From Paenibacillus physcomitrellae (GTDB lineage Bacteria; Bacillota; Bacilli; Paenibacillales; Paenibacillaceae), in NCBI RefSeq assembly GCF_002240225.1, contig NZ_CP022584.1:2108001-2172000 (forward strand): DNA of 64,000 nt, in the 5' to 3' direction. Both the position numbers and the translations under genes were made by a program. The notes below the pieces were generated by a model. That model searched no databases. It saw only the letters and a list, made by a program, of their open reading frames with translations, and was not told the origin of the DNA. Positions 41,982-51,333 of this stretch are shown here, in pieces. Numbering within the stretch: the stretch's first letter is position 1; the number at the start of each line of letters is the position of its first letter.

Positions 41982-44057
41982 TCAATTTTTGGAATCTGTC
42001 TTCTCTCCGTTCTCCGTCGAAGTTTGTTTCTGGGACTCCAGCGTTTTCTTAGGGATGCCGTCCAAACCATATTCGTAGTCATAGGCATCAAAGATTTGAC
42101 GCGCAACAGGTGCTGCGCTGTAAGCGCCGAAGCCGCCTTCCGGAATAACTACGGCTACGGCCAGCTTTGGATTCTCGCGTGGAGCAAAGGCGATAAACAC
42201 GCCGTTATCGACGTCGTATTTTTTGCCGTCGCCATAAATGGTTTGCGTCGAGGTCCCTGTTTTACGGGCAAAATCGTAAGGGAAGCCGTTAAATGCTTCA
42301 TGAACATCGGTGGCCATACCCTTCAGAATTTCGTTCCAGTAGCTGTCTTTAAACTTCACTGTATTCAGCACTTTCGGCGTAAACTGCTGGACAACATTAC
42401 CGTCAGAATCGGTAATCTTATCAACGAGCTGCGGCTCCATCCGTTTGCCGCGGGTCGCCAGCATGCCGGCATACTGCGCGAGCTGCATGGTCGTATATTT
42501 CCCCTGCTGGCCGAAAGAAGCGTAAGCAAGACGGGACAGCGAGGTTTCTTTTTCGTTCACATACTCGCGGTAGCCTTTATATTCGTTCGGCAAATCGACG
42601 CCGGTTAAGACGCCCAGGCCAAACTCCTTCATGTATTTATCCCAAAGCGTAATGCCGTCGTCGCCGAACTTCTTCCACATTCTCTCCCCGACCATATCGA
42701 CCATAAAGGTGTTGGAGGAATGGCGGATCGCATCGGCAGGCGTACTCAAGTAACCGTAAGCGTGGCCCTGTGAGTTGCGAACGGAAGCCGAGTTGTTTTT
42801 ACCGAAATAGGCAATACCGGTATCGTTATAAGGGGTTGTTGTTGTAAACAGCCCTTCGTTCAGGCCGATCATGACGGACAGCGGTTTAATTGTCGAACCC
42901 ATCAGCACGACCGATTCCGGGTGAACGCCCTTCTGGCCGGACGGGAACGAGCGGATTGTTCCGTTCAGGTACACATTTTGGATCGCTTCATAATCAGACG
43001 GAGAAATCCCGCCGCTTCCCCAAACGTTTGGATCGTAGTCCGGCATGCTGGCCATGGCCACCACTTTACCAGTATTGACTTCCATCGCAACAGCAAAACC
43101 GGTCTGTGCATTGGGATGGTATTGACCACTGACCGGATGGTTATGCAGCCAATCAAGCTGATCCATGATGGCCTGCTCGGTTTTGAGCTGGATGTTCTTG
43201 TTGATGTTCAGATGCAGATCGTCGCCCTTCTCGGGCGGTGTGATTTCCGCAACTCCGTCGGCCATGTTGCGTGGATCGACCGGAATGCTTTTATAACCAT
43301 TTTTACCGCGAAGAACGTCCTGATACTGATACTCCAGACCATCAAAACCAACATCCTCATTATCGGTGTACTGCTGGCCAGGATCATCGGATGCCATATC
43401 CCGTAGCTGTTTATATTTATCAAGACTCGTGGAGGCCCCTTTAAATTTCTTGATGTAGCCGATAGCTTGAACAGCCACCGTATCCTTATCGTAATTTCTT
43501 ACGCTTTCTTCAATCACGTCTACGCCGGGAAACTCGGACTTATGCTCCAGAAAATAGGCAACTTCCCTGTCAGTCAGTCCGCTCTTCAGGCGCCGGGGCG
43601 CATAACCGCCGCTCAGCCGGGAATCAAGATCCATGGCATCGACGATTTGATCGACCGTTACTTTCTCTGTCTTTGATTCGCCAAGGGTGTTAAATACATT
43701 AGCGATCTTCTTCGCCATTTCCACGATTTCCGGCCGGTTGCCGGCACCGGTTGTGCTGCTGTAGTCCTTAAGAAGCGTAATATACAAGGACTGCTGCGGT
43801 GTGGAATAAGCAAGCTTAACCCCTGCAGCATCATAAATCGTACCGCGGGTCGGCGGCAGAGGCACCTTCTTGACCGTAAGGCTGCTCTCCTGCGCCTGCA
43901 GGCTTGGACCGTCTACAAATTGAAGAATCGCAAGGCGGACAATGATAACGGTAAAAATGATAAATGCGCTGAAAAAAAACACGTTCAGACGAATATTAAA
44001 ATGACGCTGACGCGCCGCTTCCTGCTTCTGCGGATCATCCTGATAAGCTTTCTTCAT
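41982..44057 (-). CDS. Class B penicillin-binding protein (PBP2 type), copy 1
   Basis: A 691-residue transpeptidase that cross-links peptidoglycan. It has one N-terminal membrane helix (about 24-45), a pedestal domain, and the penicillin-binding domain with S-T-I-K (Ser388), S-S-N (447-449) and K-T-G-T (599-602). AAGGAG precedes the ATG. A close paralogue lies 344 bp upstream on the same strand; each has its own terminator, so they are probably expressed independently. Confidence 0.95.
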   Translation of the reverse strand: MKKAYQDDPQKQEAARQRHFNIRLNVFFFSAFIIFTVIIVRLAILQFVDGPSLQAQESSLTVKKVPLPPTRGTIYDAAGVKLAYSTPQQSLYITLLKDYSSTTGAGNRPEIVEMAKKIANVFNTLGESKTEKVTVDQIVDAMDLDSRLSGGYAPRRLKSGLTDREVAYFLEHKSEFPGVDVIEESVRNYDKDTVAVQAIGYIKKFKGASTSLDKYKQLRDMASDDPGQQYTDNEDVGFDGLEYQYQDVLRGKNGYKSIPVDPRNMADGVAEITPPEKGDDLHLNINKNIQLKTEQAIMDQLDWLHNHPVSGQYHPNAQTGFAVAMEVNTGKVVAMASMPDYDPNVWGSGGISPSDYEAIQNVYLNGTIRSFPSGQKGVHPESVVLMGSTIKPLSVMIGLNEGLFTTTTPYNDTGIAYFGKNNSASVRNSQGHAYGYLSTPADAIRHSSNTFMVDMVGERMWKKFGDDGITLWDKYMKEFGLGVLTGVDLPNEYKGYREYVNEKETSLSRLAYASFGQQGKYTTMQLAQYAGMLATRGKRMEPQLVDKITDSDGNVVQQFTPKVLNTVKFKDSYWNEILKGMATDVHEAFNGFPYDFARKTGTSTQTIYGDGKKYDVDNGVFIAFAPRENPKLAVAVVIPEGGFGAYSAAPVARQIFDAYDYEYGLDGIPKKTLESQKQTSTENGEKTDSKN

Positions 44058-44326
44058 GCGACTCCTTCACTCTGCTTTCTATAATTCTTATAATCTTGTA
44101 ATCTAATATTTCTAGGCAATGATTCCGGACTCTATTCTACCATAGCAGTGTCGAAAACTGCGAACTTTCACGAAATGTGGGGGAAAATGGAAGTCATGAG
44201 ATAAACCCAACAGATCCCTCCCTCCTCCAGCCGCCTAACGGCCTGATGGTGTGCAGTTATTCCCTCTTAATTAAAACAACGATTAACCCCCTTAATCAGT
44301 TTCAGGCTTCCATGTAAAAAAACAAA
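44058..44326. other. Spacer between the two PBP genes
   Basis: No gene-like frame was found; presumably holds the promoter of copy 1. Confidence 0.5.
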
Positions 44327-44354
44327 AAAACGGCCGCCGTAAGGCAGCCGTTTT
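44327..44354 (-). terminator. Terminator of the second PBP gene
   Basis: AAAACGGC-GCC pairs with GGC-GCCGTTTT around GTAA; the minus strand continues TTTG. Confidence 0.88.
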
Positions 44355-44401
44355 GTAACCTTTCTTATTTCGCCCAGGATTTCTTATACGGCAGGAAATT
44401 C

Positions 44402-46456
44402 TTATTCGCCGGGCTTTTCTGCCTTCTCCCCGTTGCCTGCCCCCGCCGGGGGACTCTTTTTGAGTGATTTCTTCGGAACACCATCTAGCCCATATTCCTG
44501 ATCATACGCATCAAAGATTTGACGCGCTACAGGCGCTGCGCTGTAAGCGCCGAAGCCGCCCTCCGGAATAACAACCGCTACGGCCAGCTTCGGATTCTCC
44601 CGTGGAGCAAAAGCAATAAAGACGCCGTTATCCGTCTGGATTCTCTGTCCTTTAATATAGACATCTTGGGTCGAGGTTCCCGTCTTTCTTGCAAAATCAT
44701 AAGGGAAGCCGGAAAAGGAGCTGACATCCGTCGCCATACCTTTGATCACTTCTTTCCAGTAGCTGGAGTTGAAATGCACCTCGTTCAGCACTTTAGGCTG
44801 GAAGGTGCGCAGCACCTTGCCGCTGCTATCAGTAATTTTGCTCACCAGATGCGGCTCCATCCGTTTGCCGCGGTTCGCAAGCATGGCGGCATATTGCGCT
44901 AGCTGCATCGTCGTATATTTGCCCTGCTGGCCCCAGGAAGCGTAAACCAGGCGGGAAAGCACGGTTTCTGCTTCGTTCTTATACTCCAGCGTTCCCAGAT
45001 ATTCGTTAGGCAAGTCGATTCCCGTTGAAACACCCAGGCCAAACTCCTTCATATAAGCGTCCCATTTGGCGATGCCTTCGGAGCCGTATTTGCTGTACAG
45101 CTTCTTGCCGACCATATCGACCATAAAAACGTTAGAGGAATGGCGGATCGCATCCGCCGGACTCTTCAAGTAACCATAGACATGGCCTTCCGAGTTGCGG
45201 ACCGTAGAACCGTCCTTGCCGAATTCAGCAATCCCCCGGTCCTGGTAAGGCGTTGTCGTCGTGAACAGCTTCTCGTTTAAGCCCAGCAGCACGGACAACG
45301 GTTTGATCGTGGAGCCCAGCAAAACCACGGACTCCAGATTATGCCCGGAACGCCCCGAGCTGTACGGCGTAATCGTTCCGTTCTGATAGTTGTCAATGGC
45401 CCAGCCCTCCTGGGTATTCGGATCATAATCCGGCATACTGGCCATGGCTATAATATTGCCGGTATCAACCTCCATCGCCACCGCGTATCCGGTCTGGGCG
45501 TTCGGATGGAGTTTGCCGCTTACCGGGTTGCTATGCAGCCATTTCAATTGATCCAGAATAGCCTGCTGGGTCTTCAGCTGGACGTTCTTATTGAGCGTCA
45601 GATGCAGATCCGCTCCTTTCTCGGGAGGGGTAATATCCGCAACGCCGCTGACCATATTTTGCGCGTTAATCGGTACGCTTTTGAATCCGTTGCGTCCCCG
45701 CAGATCGGCCTGATATTGATACTCAAGCCCGTCATACCCCACGTCTTCGGTATCGATATACTGCATCGAAGGATCAGAAGACCTGATGGACCTCAGCTGC
45801 TCGTACAGCGGCAGACTGTAGGAAGCGCCCTTAAACTTCTTGGTGTAACCTATCGTTTGCACAGCTACCCGGTCGGGATCATAATGGCGGATGCTTTCTT
45901 CCACTACGTCAATCCCCGGAAAGTCTGTTTTGTGTTCCATAAAATAAGCGATTTCCTTTTCGCTTAAGTTTTCTTTAATTCGCCGGGGAGCGTAACCCCC
46001 GCTGATTTTAGAGTCAAGATCCATCGCGGCCACAACGTCATCGGCCGTCATTTTCGGCTGGGCCGGATCGCCGTATAGAGCGAATACCCGGGCAATATCG
46101 GCTGCCAGGGCCACCGCCTCCGGCCGGTTCTTGGCTCCTGTCACGCTGCTGTAATCCTTCATAAGCGTCATGTAAAGGGATTGGACCGGCGTTGAATAGG
46201 CCAGCTTGGTCCCTGTTGCATCCCAGATCGTACCCCGGTCAGGCGGAAGCGGGATATCCCTTACCGTCAAGCTGGCTTCCTGCGAAGTCAGGGTAGGACC
46301 CTCAACAAACTGGATAATGGCTAATCTGACAATAATAACTGTAAAGATCGCAAAGGCGCTGAAGAAAAAAAGGTTAAGGCGAAAATTAAAATTACGCTGC
46401 ATTGAGATTTCCTGAGCCTGCAAGTCCTCGCCGTACCTGTTCGGTTTCATAGCCAT
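44402..46456 (-). CDS. Class B penicillin-binding protein (PBP2 type), copy 2
   Basis: The 684-residue paralogue of copy 1 shares the membrane anchor (F-N-F-R-L-N-L-F-F-F-S-A-F), the R-G-T-I-W-D pedestal motif and the catalytic S-T-I-K, S-S-N and K-T-G-T motifs. It differs by short indels, for example a shorter loop before the active-site Ser, and by its acidic Pro-rich C-terminus. The chosen ATG at 46456 follows GGGGGC. In-frame starts further upstream (up to 46519) lack a better site. The two genes look like a tandem duplication followed by divergence. Confidence 0.93.
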   Translation of the reverse strand: MAMKPNRYGEDLQAQEISMQRNFNFRLNLFFFSAFAIFTVIIVRLAIIQFVEGPTLTSQEASLTVRDIPLPPDRGTIWDATGTKLAYSTPVQSLYMTLMKDYSSVTGAKNRPEAVALAADIARVFALYGDPAQPKMTADDVVAAMDLDSKISGGYAPRRIKENLSEKEIAYFMEHKTDFPGIDVVEESIRHYDPDRVAVQTIGYTKKFKGASYSLPLYEQLRSIRSSDPSMQYIDTEDVGYDGLEYQYQADLRGRNGFKSVPINAQNMVSGVADITPPEKGADLHLTLNKNVQLKTQQAILDQLKWLHSNPVSGKLHPNAQTGYAVAMEVDTGNIIAMASMPDYDPNTQEGWAIDNYQNGTITPYSSGRSGHNLESVVLLGSTIKPLSVLLGLNEKLFTTTTPYQDRGIAEFGKDGSTVRNSEGHVYGYLKSPADAIRHSSNVFMVDMVGKKLYSKYGSEGIAKWDAYMKEFGLGVSTGIDLPNEYLGTLEYKNEAETVLSRLVYASWGQQGKYTTMQLAQYAAMLANRGKRMEPHLVSKITDSSGKVLRTFQPKVLNEVHFNSSYWKEVIKGMATDVSSFSGFPYDFARKTGTSTQDVYIKGQRIQTDNGVFIAFAPRENPKLAVAVVIPEGGFGAYSAAPVARQIFDAYDQEYGLDGVPKKSLKKSPPAGAGNGEKAEKPGE

Positions 46457-46636
46457 AGCGCTGCCCCCGGTAGTCCCCATCCGTTCCGATGAAGAAGTGT
46501 TATTGTAACATTTTAACACAAATTCCAGCTAAATAGTCAGGGGGACGTCCTGTAAATTATCTGCTCCATCATGGTAGATTACAGCCGACTTCGTACGCAA
46601 GGACTCTGCTGAGCCGATGACTGGTTATACAAAAAC

Positions 46637-46667
46637 AGCTGGGCTTCCTTCTCAAGGAAGCCCAGCT
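46637..46667 (-). terminator. Terminator of the membrane transglutaminase gene
   Basis: AGCTGGGCTTCCTT pairs perfectly with AAGGAAGCCCAGCT around a three-base loop; the minus strand continues GTTTTTG. Confidence 0.92.
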
Positions 46668-46710
46668 CGCTGTGTGCGATGAGAGTAAGATTAACCTTCA
46701 ATTCAAAACT

Positions 46711-47850
46711 TTATCCCAGCACCTTCTGCTGAACATGCGTTTCCGCAAATTTCGGGGGATCGAACCAGTTGCCGCTCTTTGCCCACGTCGAATCTAATGG
46801 AATCCATGTGTTGTCTACATAGACCTCGTTCCAGGCATGGGAGCCATAGCCGCCCTGACCGTCATATCCAAGTCCGGTAATGACTTTCACATCCAAGCCT
46901 TGTGAGCGGGCCATTACGGCATACAGACGGGCGTAGTCGATGCAGACGCCTTTGCGCGTCTTAAAGGTCATTTCGGGCGTTTGCTCATGCCAGTCATTAT
47001 ATTTCTCGTAAGCCTCAACCTTGTCATAGTCGTACTGAATCCGGGTCCCAATCCAGTTATAAAGCTTCTCTGCTTTCTCACGGTCGGAATCGGCCCCCTC
47101 TACAATTTGCGCAGCTGCTGCGTCAATGTCGTCGGGAATCCGGGCGTCGATCACTTCATATTTCCGTTCAAAAATACCGTTCAGCTCATTCTGCACGTCC
47201 TGAGTCAAAACCGGGAGCTTGCCTTTAATCAGTTTGCCGGAGAGCGGCTCCAGAATAACTTCGGCTCCCTGCCGGTAGACGGGCGAAGCTTCGACGTATT
47301 TGCTGAACCCGCTATTCGGGAAGAGGGAGACGATCACAAACAGCAGCGCGATCAGGACAATCCCGCGGAACGCTCCGATCACCGCTCCGATGATCCCGCC
47401 GAACAGGCGGCTCGTTAAGCCGGAGCGAAGCTCTTTCCTCCCTAGTCCACCGATCCACTTCATACCGGGCAGGAACATGCCCAGCAGACCCAGCACAAAG
47501 CGGATCAGCCAATAGCAGATGAAGAAAACAAGGACATAACGGACAAGCTGGAACTCCCGGATCGCCCCGGCCAGCGTGTAAACGACCTGCTCGGCACCGC
47601 TCAGCTCACGATCCGGCGTTTGAGCGTGATCCGTCAGCCACTGCTGCACCTTTGGTGAAAGATAAGCGGTCAGCGGGATGGAAGCCGCCAGACTGAGCGC
47701 GGTCATAATTCCGCCTCCGACTAGCGACAGCAATCTGCCCGCCGATTTGGAAGTTCCCCTCAGCACGCCCTGCAGGATAGAGCCCGCGATGACGAGGATA
47801 AGAATGAGATTAACCAGATTATATCCCTGCAGCTGTTGAAGTATGGTCAC
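46711..47850 (-). CDS. CvpA-like membrane protein with C-terminal transglutaminase domain
   Basis: The N-terminal half (residues 1-180) has about four membrane helices arranged as in CvpA-family proteins, including a Gly-rich helix G-G-I-I-G-A-V-I-G-A-F-R-G. The C-terminal half is a transglutaminase/protease-like domain with the triad Cys303 (G-V-C-I-D-Y-A-R), His338 (S-H-A-W-N-E-V) and Asp353 (P-L-D-S-T-W). It probably acts on wall or surface proteins outside the membrane. The start is a GTG with GGAGGG upstream. A two-helix protein of unknown role is encoded just upstream (47885). Confidence 0.9.
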   Translation of the reverse strand: MTILQQLQGYNLVNLILILVIAGSILQGVLRGTSKSAGRLLSLVGGGIMTALSLAASIPLTAYLSPKVQQWLTDHAQTPDRELSGAEQVVYTLAGAIREFQLVRYVLVFFICYWLIRFVLGLLGMFLPGMKWIGGLGRKELRSGLTSRLFGGIIGAVIGAFRGIVLIALLFVIVSLFPNSGFSKYVEASPVYRQGAEVILEPLSGKLIKGKLPVLTQDVQNELNGIFERKYEVIDARIPDDIDAAAAQIVEGADSDREKAEKLYNWIGTRIQYDYDKVEAYEKYNDWHEQTPEMTFKTRKGVCIDYARLYAVMARSQGLDVKVITGLGYDGQGGYGSHAWNEVYVDNTWIPLDSTWAKSGNWFDPPKFAETHVQQKVLG

Positions 47851-47884
47851 GCGGGACCCTCCTTTCCGATGTTAATTTTTGTGA

Positions 47885-48343
47885 TTATTGGCCGCTGCTG
47901 CGTTTAGCTTCCTGAATAAATGCTTCAAGCGTATCGCCGCGGCTCCATTCCCCGAGAGACACTCCGTGCAGCCATACCTTTACCTTGTCGCTGCTGCTTT
48001 CACCGGTCACTTCCAGATTCGGTGTCGTAATGCTGAAGGAACCATCCGCGTTTTGCGTGAATTTAGCTTCCTTGGCCTCATTTTTCATCAAATTTAGGGC
48101 TTCGGACTGCATGGTGCTCATCGTCTGGTCCTTGACCGTAGAAACCGCCTTGCCGATATCGTTCAGCGTAATGCCGCTGTATACGATCAGAAAAGCTGCA
48201 ATTGCAATAATCAGTACCCATTTGATCACGGTTTTGACCAGATTAGCCACCAGAAATAAAGCGACCAGGCCGACCACGATAATCAGCCAATTCTGTTTAA
48301 AATAATCAACCCATACCTGATAATCCAAATCTTGAAAACTCAT
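47885..48343 (-). CDS. Small membrane protein of unknown function
   Basis: The 152-residue product begins with a short polar part and then two adjacent membrane helices (N-W-L-I-I-V-V-G-L and W-V-L-I-I-A-I-A-A). A polar domain of about 90 residues follows, with alternating hydrophobic residues suggesting beta strands (S-F-S-I-T-T-P-N-L-E-V). No family recognised. It lies 34 bp upstream of the membrane transglutaminase gene on the same strand, so the two may work together. Start at 48343 chosen by AGGGGTG. Confidence 0.78.
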   Translation of the reverse strand: MSFQDLDYQVWVDYFKQNWLIIVVGLVALFLVANLVKTVIKWVLIIAIAAFLIVYSGITLNDIGKAVSTVKDQTMSTMQSEALNLMKNEAKEAKFTQNADGSFSITTPNLEVTGESSSDKVKVWLHGVSLGEWSRGDTLEAFIQEAKRSSGQ

Positions 48344-48527
48344 GTGTTCCAACACCCCTGTATCTAAATTGGCGAACCTGATCTCTTTCGCTAGTGCCAT
48401 AGATGCACTATCCATTATACATGATCGCCAAATACTAGCCCAGCTTAACCCTGGCGGGGACAAAACGCTCTTTCGTCTGTATTTCAAAATTGGCATAACT
48501 TCGCAGACCAGGGCGTACAAGTAGAGC

Positions 48528-48623
48528 ATGGCCCACTTTCACGAACGGATTAGAAAAAGAGGAGCAGCCGAGCTTCACAAAACCAAGCGTATGCTTCCGA
48601 TGCGAGTTTTGTTGCGAAGATGA
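48528..48623 (+). CDS. Possible 31-residue leader peptide before the MFS gene
   Basis: ATG to TGA frame of 31 codons rich in Arg/Lys/His, lying inside the leader of the MFS exporter gene. Its end overlaps the central arm of the alternative hairpins described at 48561-48660. The ribosome site (AAGTAGAG) is weak. It could serve as a translated sensor of ribosome stalling; this is inference. Confidence 0.3.
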   Translation: MAHFHERIRKRGAAELHKTKRMLPMRVLLRR

Positions 48624-48660
48624 TTCGGAGCAGCTAAGCTTCACAAAACTTTTAGGAGGG
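48561..48660 (+). promoter_or_regulatory. Attenuator-like leader of the MFS gene with alternative hairpins
   Basis: A 23-bp sequence is present twice (48561-48583 and 48627-48649, 21 of 23 identical), each ending CTTCACAAAAC. Between them GTTTTGTTGCGAAG (48606-48619) can pair with either copy. The second pairing ends just before the AGGAGGG ribosome site, so it could hinder translation, and the first pairing would free it. Confidence 0.5.
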
Positions 48661-48665
48661 ACACC

Positions 48666-49820
48666 ATGAAAATCGCTATAGGGCTTTATTTCTTTATGTT
48701 CATTGCTTTCTTTGACCTGCATGCCCAATATCCGATTCTAACGCCTTTTGCAGTGTCGCTGGGAGCGGCTCCCGCCTTTATCGGCTGGATGATGGGCATC
48801 TACGCGCTGACCCATTTGCCCGGCAACCTGATCGCCGGACAAGGGGTGGATAAACACGGAAGTAAACGTTATGTCGTCTTCAGTTTGATTGCAGCCGGGG
48901 TCATCCTGCTGCTGCAGGCTCACGTCACAGCGCCCTGGCAGCTGCTGGTTCTCCGTTCAATCAGTGGGTTTGTTCTCGCCTTTTTGTCTCCGGCTTGTCT
49001 GGCGCTGCTGGCTTCCCTTTCCAAGGATGCGGTAACCCAAGGCAAGCTGATGGCCGGACACGGCGTTACCCATACGCTGGCTTCAGTGCTGTCACCTGCC
49101 GTCGGGGCTTTTCTGGTGAAGCTTGCCGGCTTCTCCCTGACTTTCCAATCGCTTGGCTGGATCCTGATTTCAGCTGGCCTGCTCGCCTTGTTCACCATCC
49201 GCGGCAAAGCGGTGGAGATGCAGCTTGAAATCTCAAGAGCGAACGCGGCTTCAGCGGACAACTCCAGCCTGCTTCCCGGCGTGCCGCTCATTTATTACCT
49301 GCTGCCGCTTGGCGTGGCCTGTTCGCAGGGCATTTTGTTTTTCGAGCTTCCCCTCCATGACGGCGGAACTTCGGAAGGCATTTTGCATACGGGCATTTAT
49401 TTCTCCATCCTGAGTCTCGGCTCGCTGGTGACGCTGAGTATGCTTTTCCTGCATCGATTATCCCCTTATCTGAGAGCTTTGGCAGGTATTCTGCTGCTGG
49501 CGTTGTGCTTTTACGGCTTAACGATGCCTGAGAAAATCCCGATGCCTGTGGTACTGTTTGTGATGGGGATGTCCAAGGGAATTATTTTCCCGGCAATCTC
49601 TTCTTTATTTATTGAAGTAAGCGGCGGCGAACGGATGGGCAGCGTTTTTTCATTCCAGTCGATCGCCATGTCGCTGGGCTCCTTCGTTGGGCCGATTGTC
49701 GCCGGTCAGCTTCACTTGAGCTTCTCTCCGTATTTCCTGGCGTTCATTGTGCTTATGCTGCTGCTGATCGCGCTGCCGCCCACTCGCCGCATGCCTAAAC
49801 AGCCTATTCCGGTTGACTGA
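48666..49820 (+). CDS. MFS transporter
   Basis: The 384-residue protein has 12 membrane helices and the MFS-type loop G-x-x-x-D-K/R-H-G-S-K-R between helices 2 and 3 (G-Q-G-V-D-K-H-G-S-K-R). It resembles drug-efflux members; the substrate is unknown. AGGAGGG lies before the ATG. The leader contains two copies of a 23-bp repeat able to form alternative hairpins, reminiscent of the translational attenuators of resistance genes. Confidence 0.9.
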   Translation: MKIAIGLYFFMFIAFFDLHAQYPILTPFAVSLGAAPAFIGWMMGIYALTHLPGNLIAGQGVDKHGSKRYVVFSLIAAGVILLLQAHVTAPWQLLVLRSISGFVLAFLSPACLALLASLSKDAVTQGKLMAGHGVTHTLASVLSPAVGAFLVKLAGFSLTFQSLGWILISAGLLALFTIRGKAVEMQLEISRANAASADNSSLLPGVPLIYYLLPLGVACSQGILFFELPLHDGGTSEGILHTGIYFSILSLGSLVTLSMLFLHRLSPYLRALAGILLLALCFYGLTMPEKIPMPVVLFVMGMSKGIIFPAISSLFIEVSGGERMGSVFSFQSIAMSLGSFVGPIVAGQLHLSFSPYFLAFIVLMLLLIALPPTRRMPKQPIPVD

Positions 49821-49926
49821 ATGAAAGGCTTATGGCTGGCCGAAATTCAGCTGACCACGCTGACTGTGACCGTCCTTTGCATGAAAAGGGGGATTGCGTT
49901 TACACTATAGGCAGCGAGGTGATGAC

Positions 49927-50283
49927 ATGGCGGAGATTACCATTATTGTCGAAGGTAAAAATGACCGCAGCAAGCTGCGCCGGCTGCTCAAAGAGGACAT
50001 CAACATTCTGTGCACCTTTGGCTCCATGAGCAGCCTCAAGCTGGAACAGCTCCGCAAACAGGCCAGGAACGATGAGATTTACCTGTTTATGGATAATGAT
50101 TCCTCCGGGAAAAAGATCAGGGCGATCCTGAGAGACGCCTTCCCGGACGCCGAACAAATATACACAAGGCGCGGGTACGCCGGTGTCGAGGGCACTCCCG
50201 ATGAATATGTGATTGCCCAGCTGGAGAAAGCAGGACTTGAAGAATACATTCTGTATCCCCCGGCATTGCCCGAACTGGAATAG
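49927..50283 (+). CDS. Toprim-domain protein
   Basis: The 118-residue protein is essentially a lone Toprim domain: conserved Glu in I-I-V-E-G-K-N-D (about 9) and the D-x-D motif in F-M-D-N-D-S-S-G-K (about 58-62). Toprim domains bind Mg2+ for nucleic-acid cleavage or transfer (RNase M5, topoisomerases, primases). It is similar in size to the small YusF-like proteins; the target is unknown. GAGGTGATG precedes the ATG at 49927. Confidence 0.88.
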   Translation: MAEITIIVEGKNDRSKLRRLLKEDINILCTFGSMSSLKLEQLRKQARNDEIYLFMDNDSSGKKIRAILRDAFPDAEQIYTRRGYAGVEGTPDEYVIAQLEKAGLEEYILYPPALPELE

Positions 50284-50333
50284 AACGAAAATCATCCGGA
50301 CATGAATACCAACTGTATTAAATGTAAAAAAAC

Positions 50334-50365
50334 AGACGCACCTTCGGCATGCCGAAGGTGCGTCT
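50334..50365. terminator. Bidirectional terminator
   Basis: A perfect palindrome AGACGCACCTTCGG / CCGAAGGTGCGTCT with flanking A and T runs; shared by the Toprim gene and ctaB. Confidence 0.92.
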
Positions 50366-50394
50366 TTCTTGTTGTCACCAATCACCAATCAAGC

Positions 50395-51333
50395 TTATTT
50401 ATGAACTGTATCCAGGAACATTACGATCAGGCTCAGAGTCAGGTAGTTGATCGAGAAAATAAATACCCGTTTCGACCATTTCTCCACGTCCTGCTTCATG
50501 AAGCCTACAAGCGCCATAATCAGCCAGATGGCCGACAGCGCCGTGCCGATGATCAGGAACCAGATGCCGGTGATGTCGTTCGCATACATAAGGTATGGAA
50601 TCGGCAGCAGCAGCGCAATGTATGGAATCATTTGAATTTTGGTGCGTTCAACGCCTTTAACAACCGGAAGTACAGGGAAACCTGCGGCCCGGTATTCCTC
50701 GACTCTGCGGATCGCCAAAGCCCAGAAGTGAGGCGGCTGCCACAGAAAGAGAATCGCGAAGATCATCCAGGCGCCAAGATCAACTTGGCCGGAAGCGGCG
50801 ACATAACCGATTACCGGCGGCATCGCTCCCGAAATCGCGCCGATCGAGGTGCTCCAGGTAGAGGAACGTTTCAGCCAGATCGTATAAACTACGCCGTATA
50901 CGAGCATACCCACGATGCCGAACAAACCGGCCAAACCCCCGGAGAACAGGAACAGTAAGACAAGTCCCACCGCGCTCAGAATACCGGCATAGATCAGCAC
51001 CGTTCTTGGGGAAAGCTTGCCAAGCGGCAGCGCACGGTTTTGTGTACGCTCCATTTTGGTGTCCATTTCCCGGTCATAATAGTTATTGAATACGCAAGCC
51101 CCGGCCATAACCAGAGCCGTACCGATCATCGTGATGATCAGCTTGACGATGTCGATATGCCAATGCGCGCCCAGCCAATAACCCGCAAAGGTCGCAATCA
51201 GGTTGGAACGAATAATGCCAGGTTTAGTCAAAGCGACAAAATCGCGCCACGTTGCCGACTCCGATTCCGGTGCGGAGTTTACGGACAAAGCTGCGGAATC
51301 CCTTCCCGCTTCATATCTTAATGGTTTGCCCAT
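50395..51333 (-). CDS. ctaB: Protoheme IX farnesyltransferase (heme O synthase)
   Basis: CtaB farnesylates heme b to heme O. The 312-residue membrane protein has UbiA-family motifs N-N-Y-Y-D-R-E-M-D (about 105) and a second D-x4-Y-x-x-W-type region (Y-R-A-A-G-F-P-V-L-P), with nine or so helices. It supplies heme O to CtaA (33118). In B. subtilis ctaA and ctaB are adjacent, but here they are 16 kb apart. GGAGG precedes the ATG. Confidence 0.95.
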   Translation of the reverse strand: MGKPLRYEAGRDSAALSVNSAPESESATWRDFVALTKPGIIRSNLIATFAGYWLGAHWHIDIVKLIITMIGTALVMAGACVFNNYYDREMDTKMERTQNRALPLGKLSPRTVLIYAGILSAVGLVLLFLFSGGLAGLFGIVGMLVYGVVYTIWLKRSSTWSTSIGAISGAMPPVIGYVAASGQVDLGAWMIFAILFLWQPPHFWALAIRRVEEYRAAGFPVLPVVKGVERTKIQMIPYIALLLPIPYLMYANDITGIWFLIIGTALSAIWLIMALVGFMKQDVEKWSKRVFIFSINYLTLSLIVMFLDTVHK

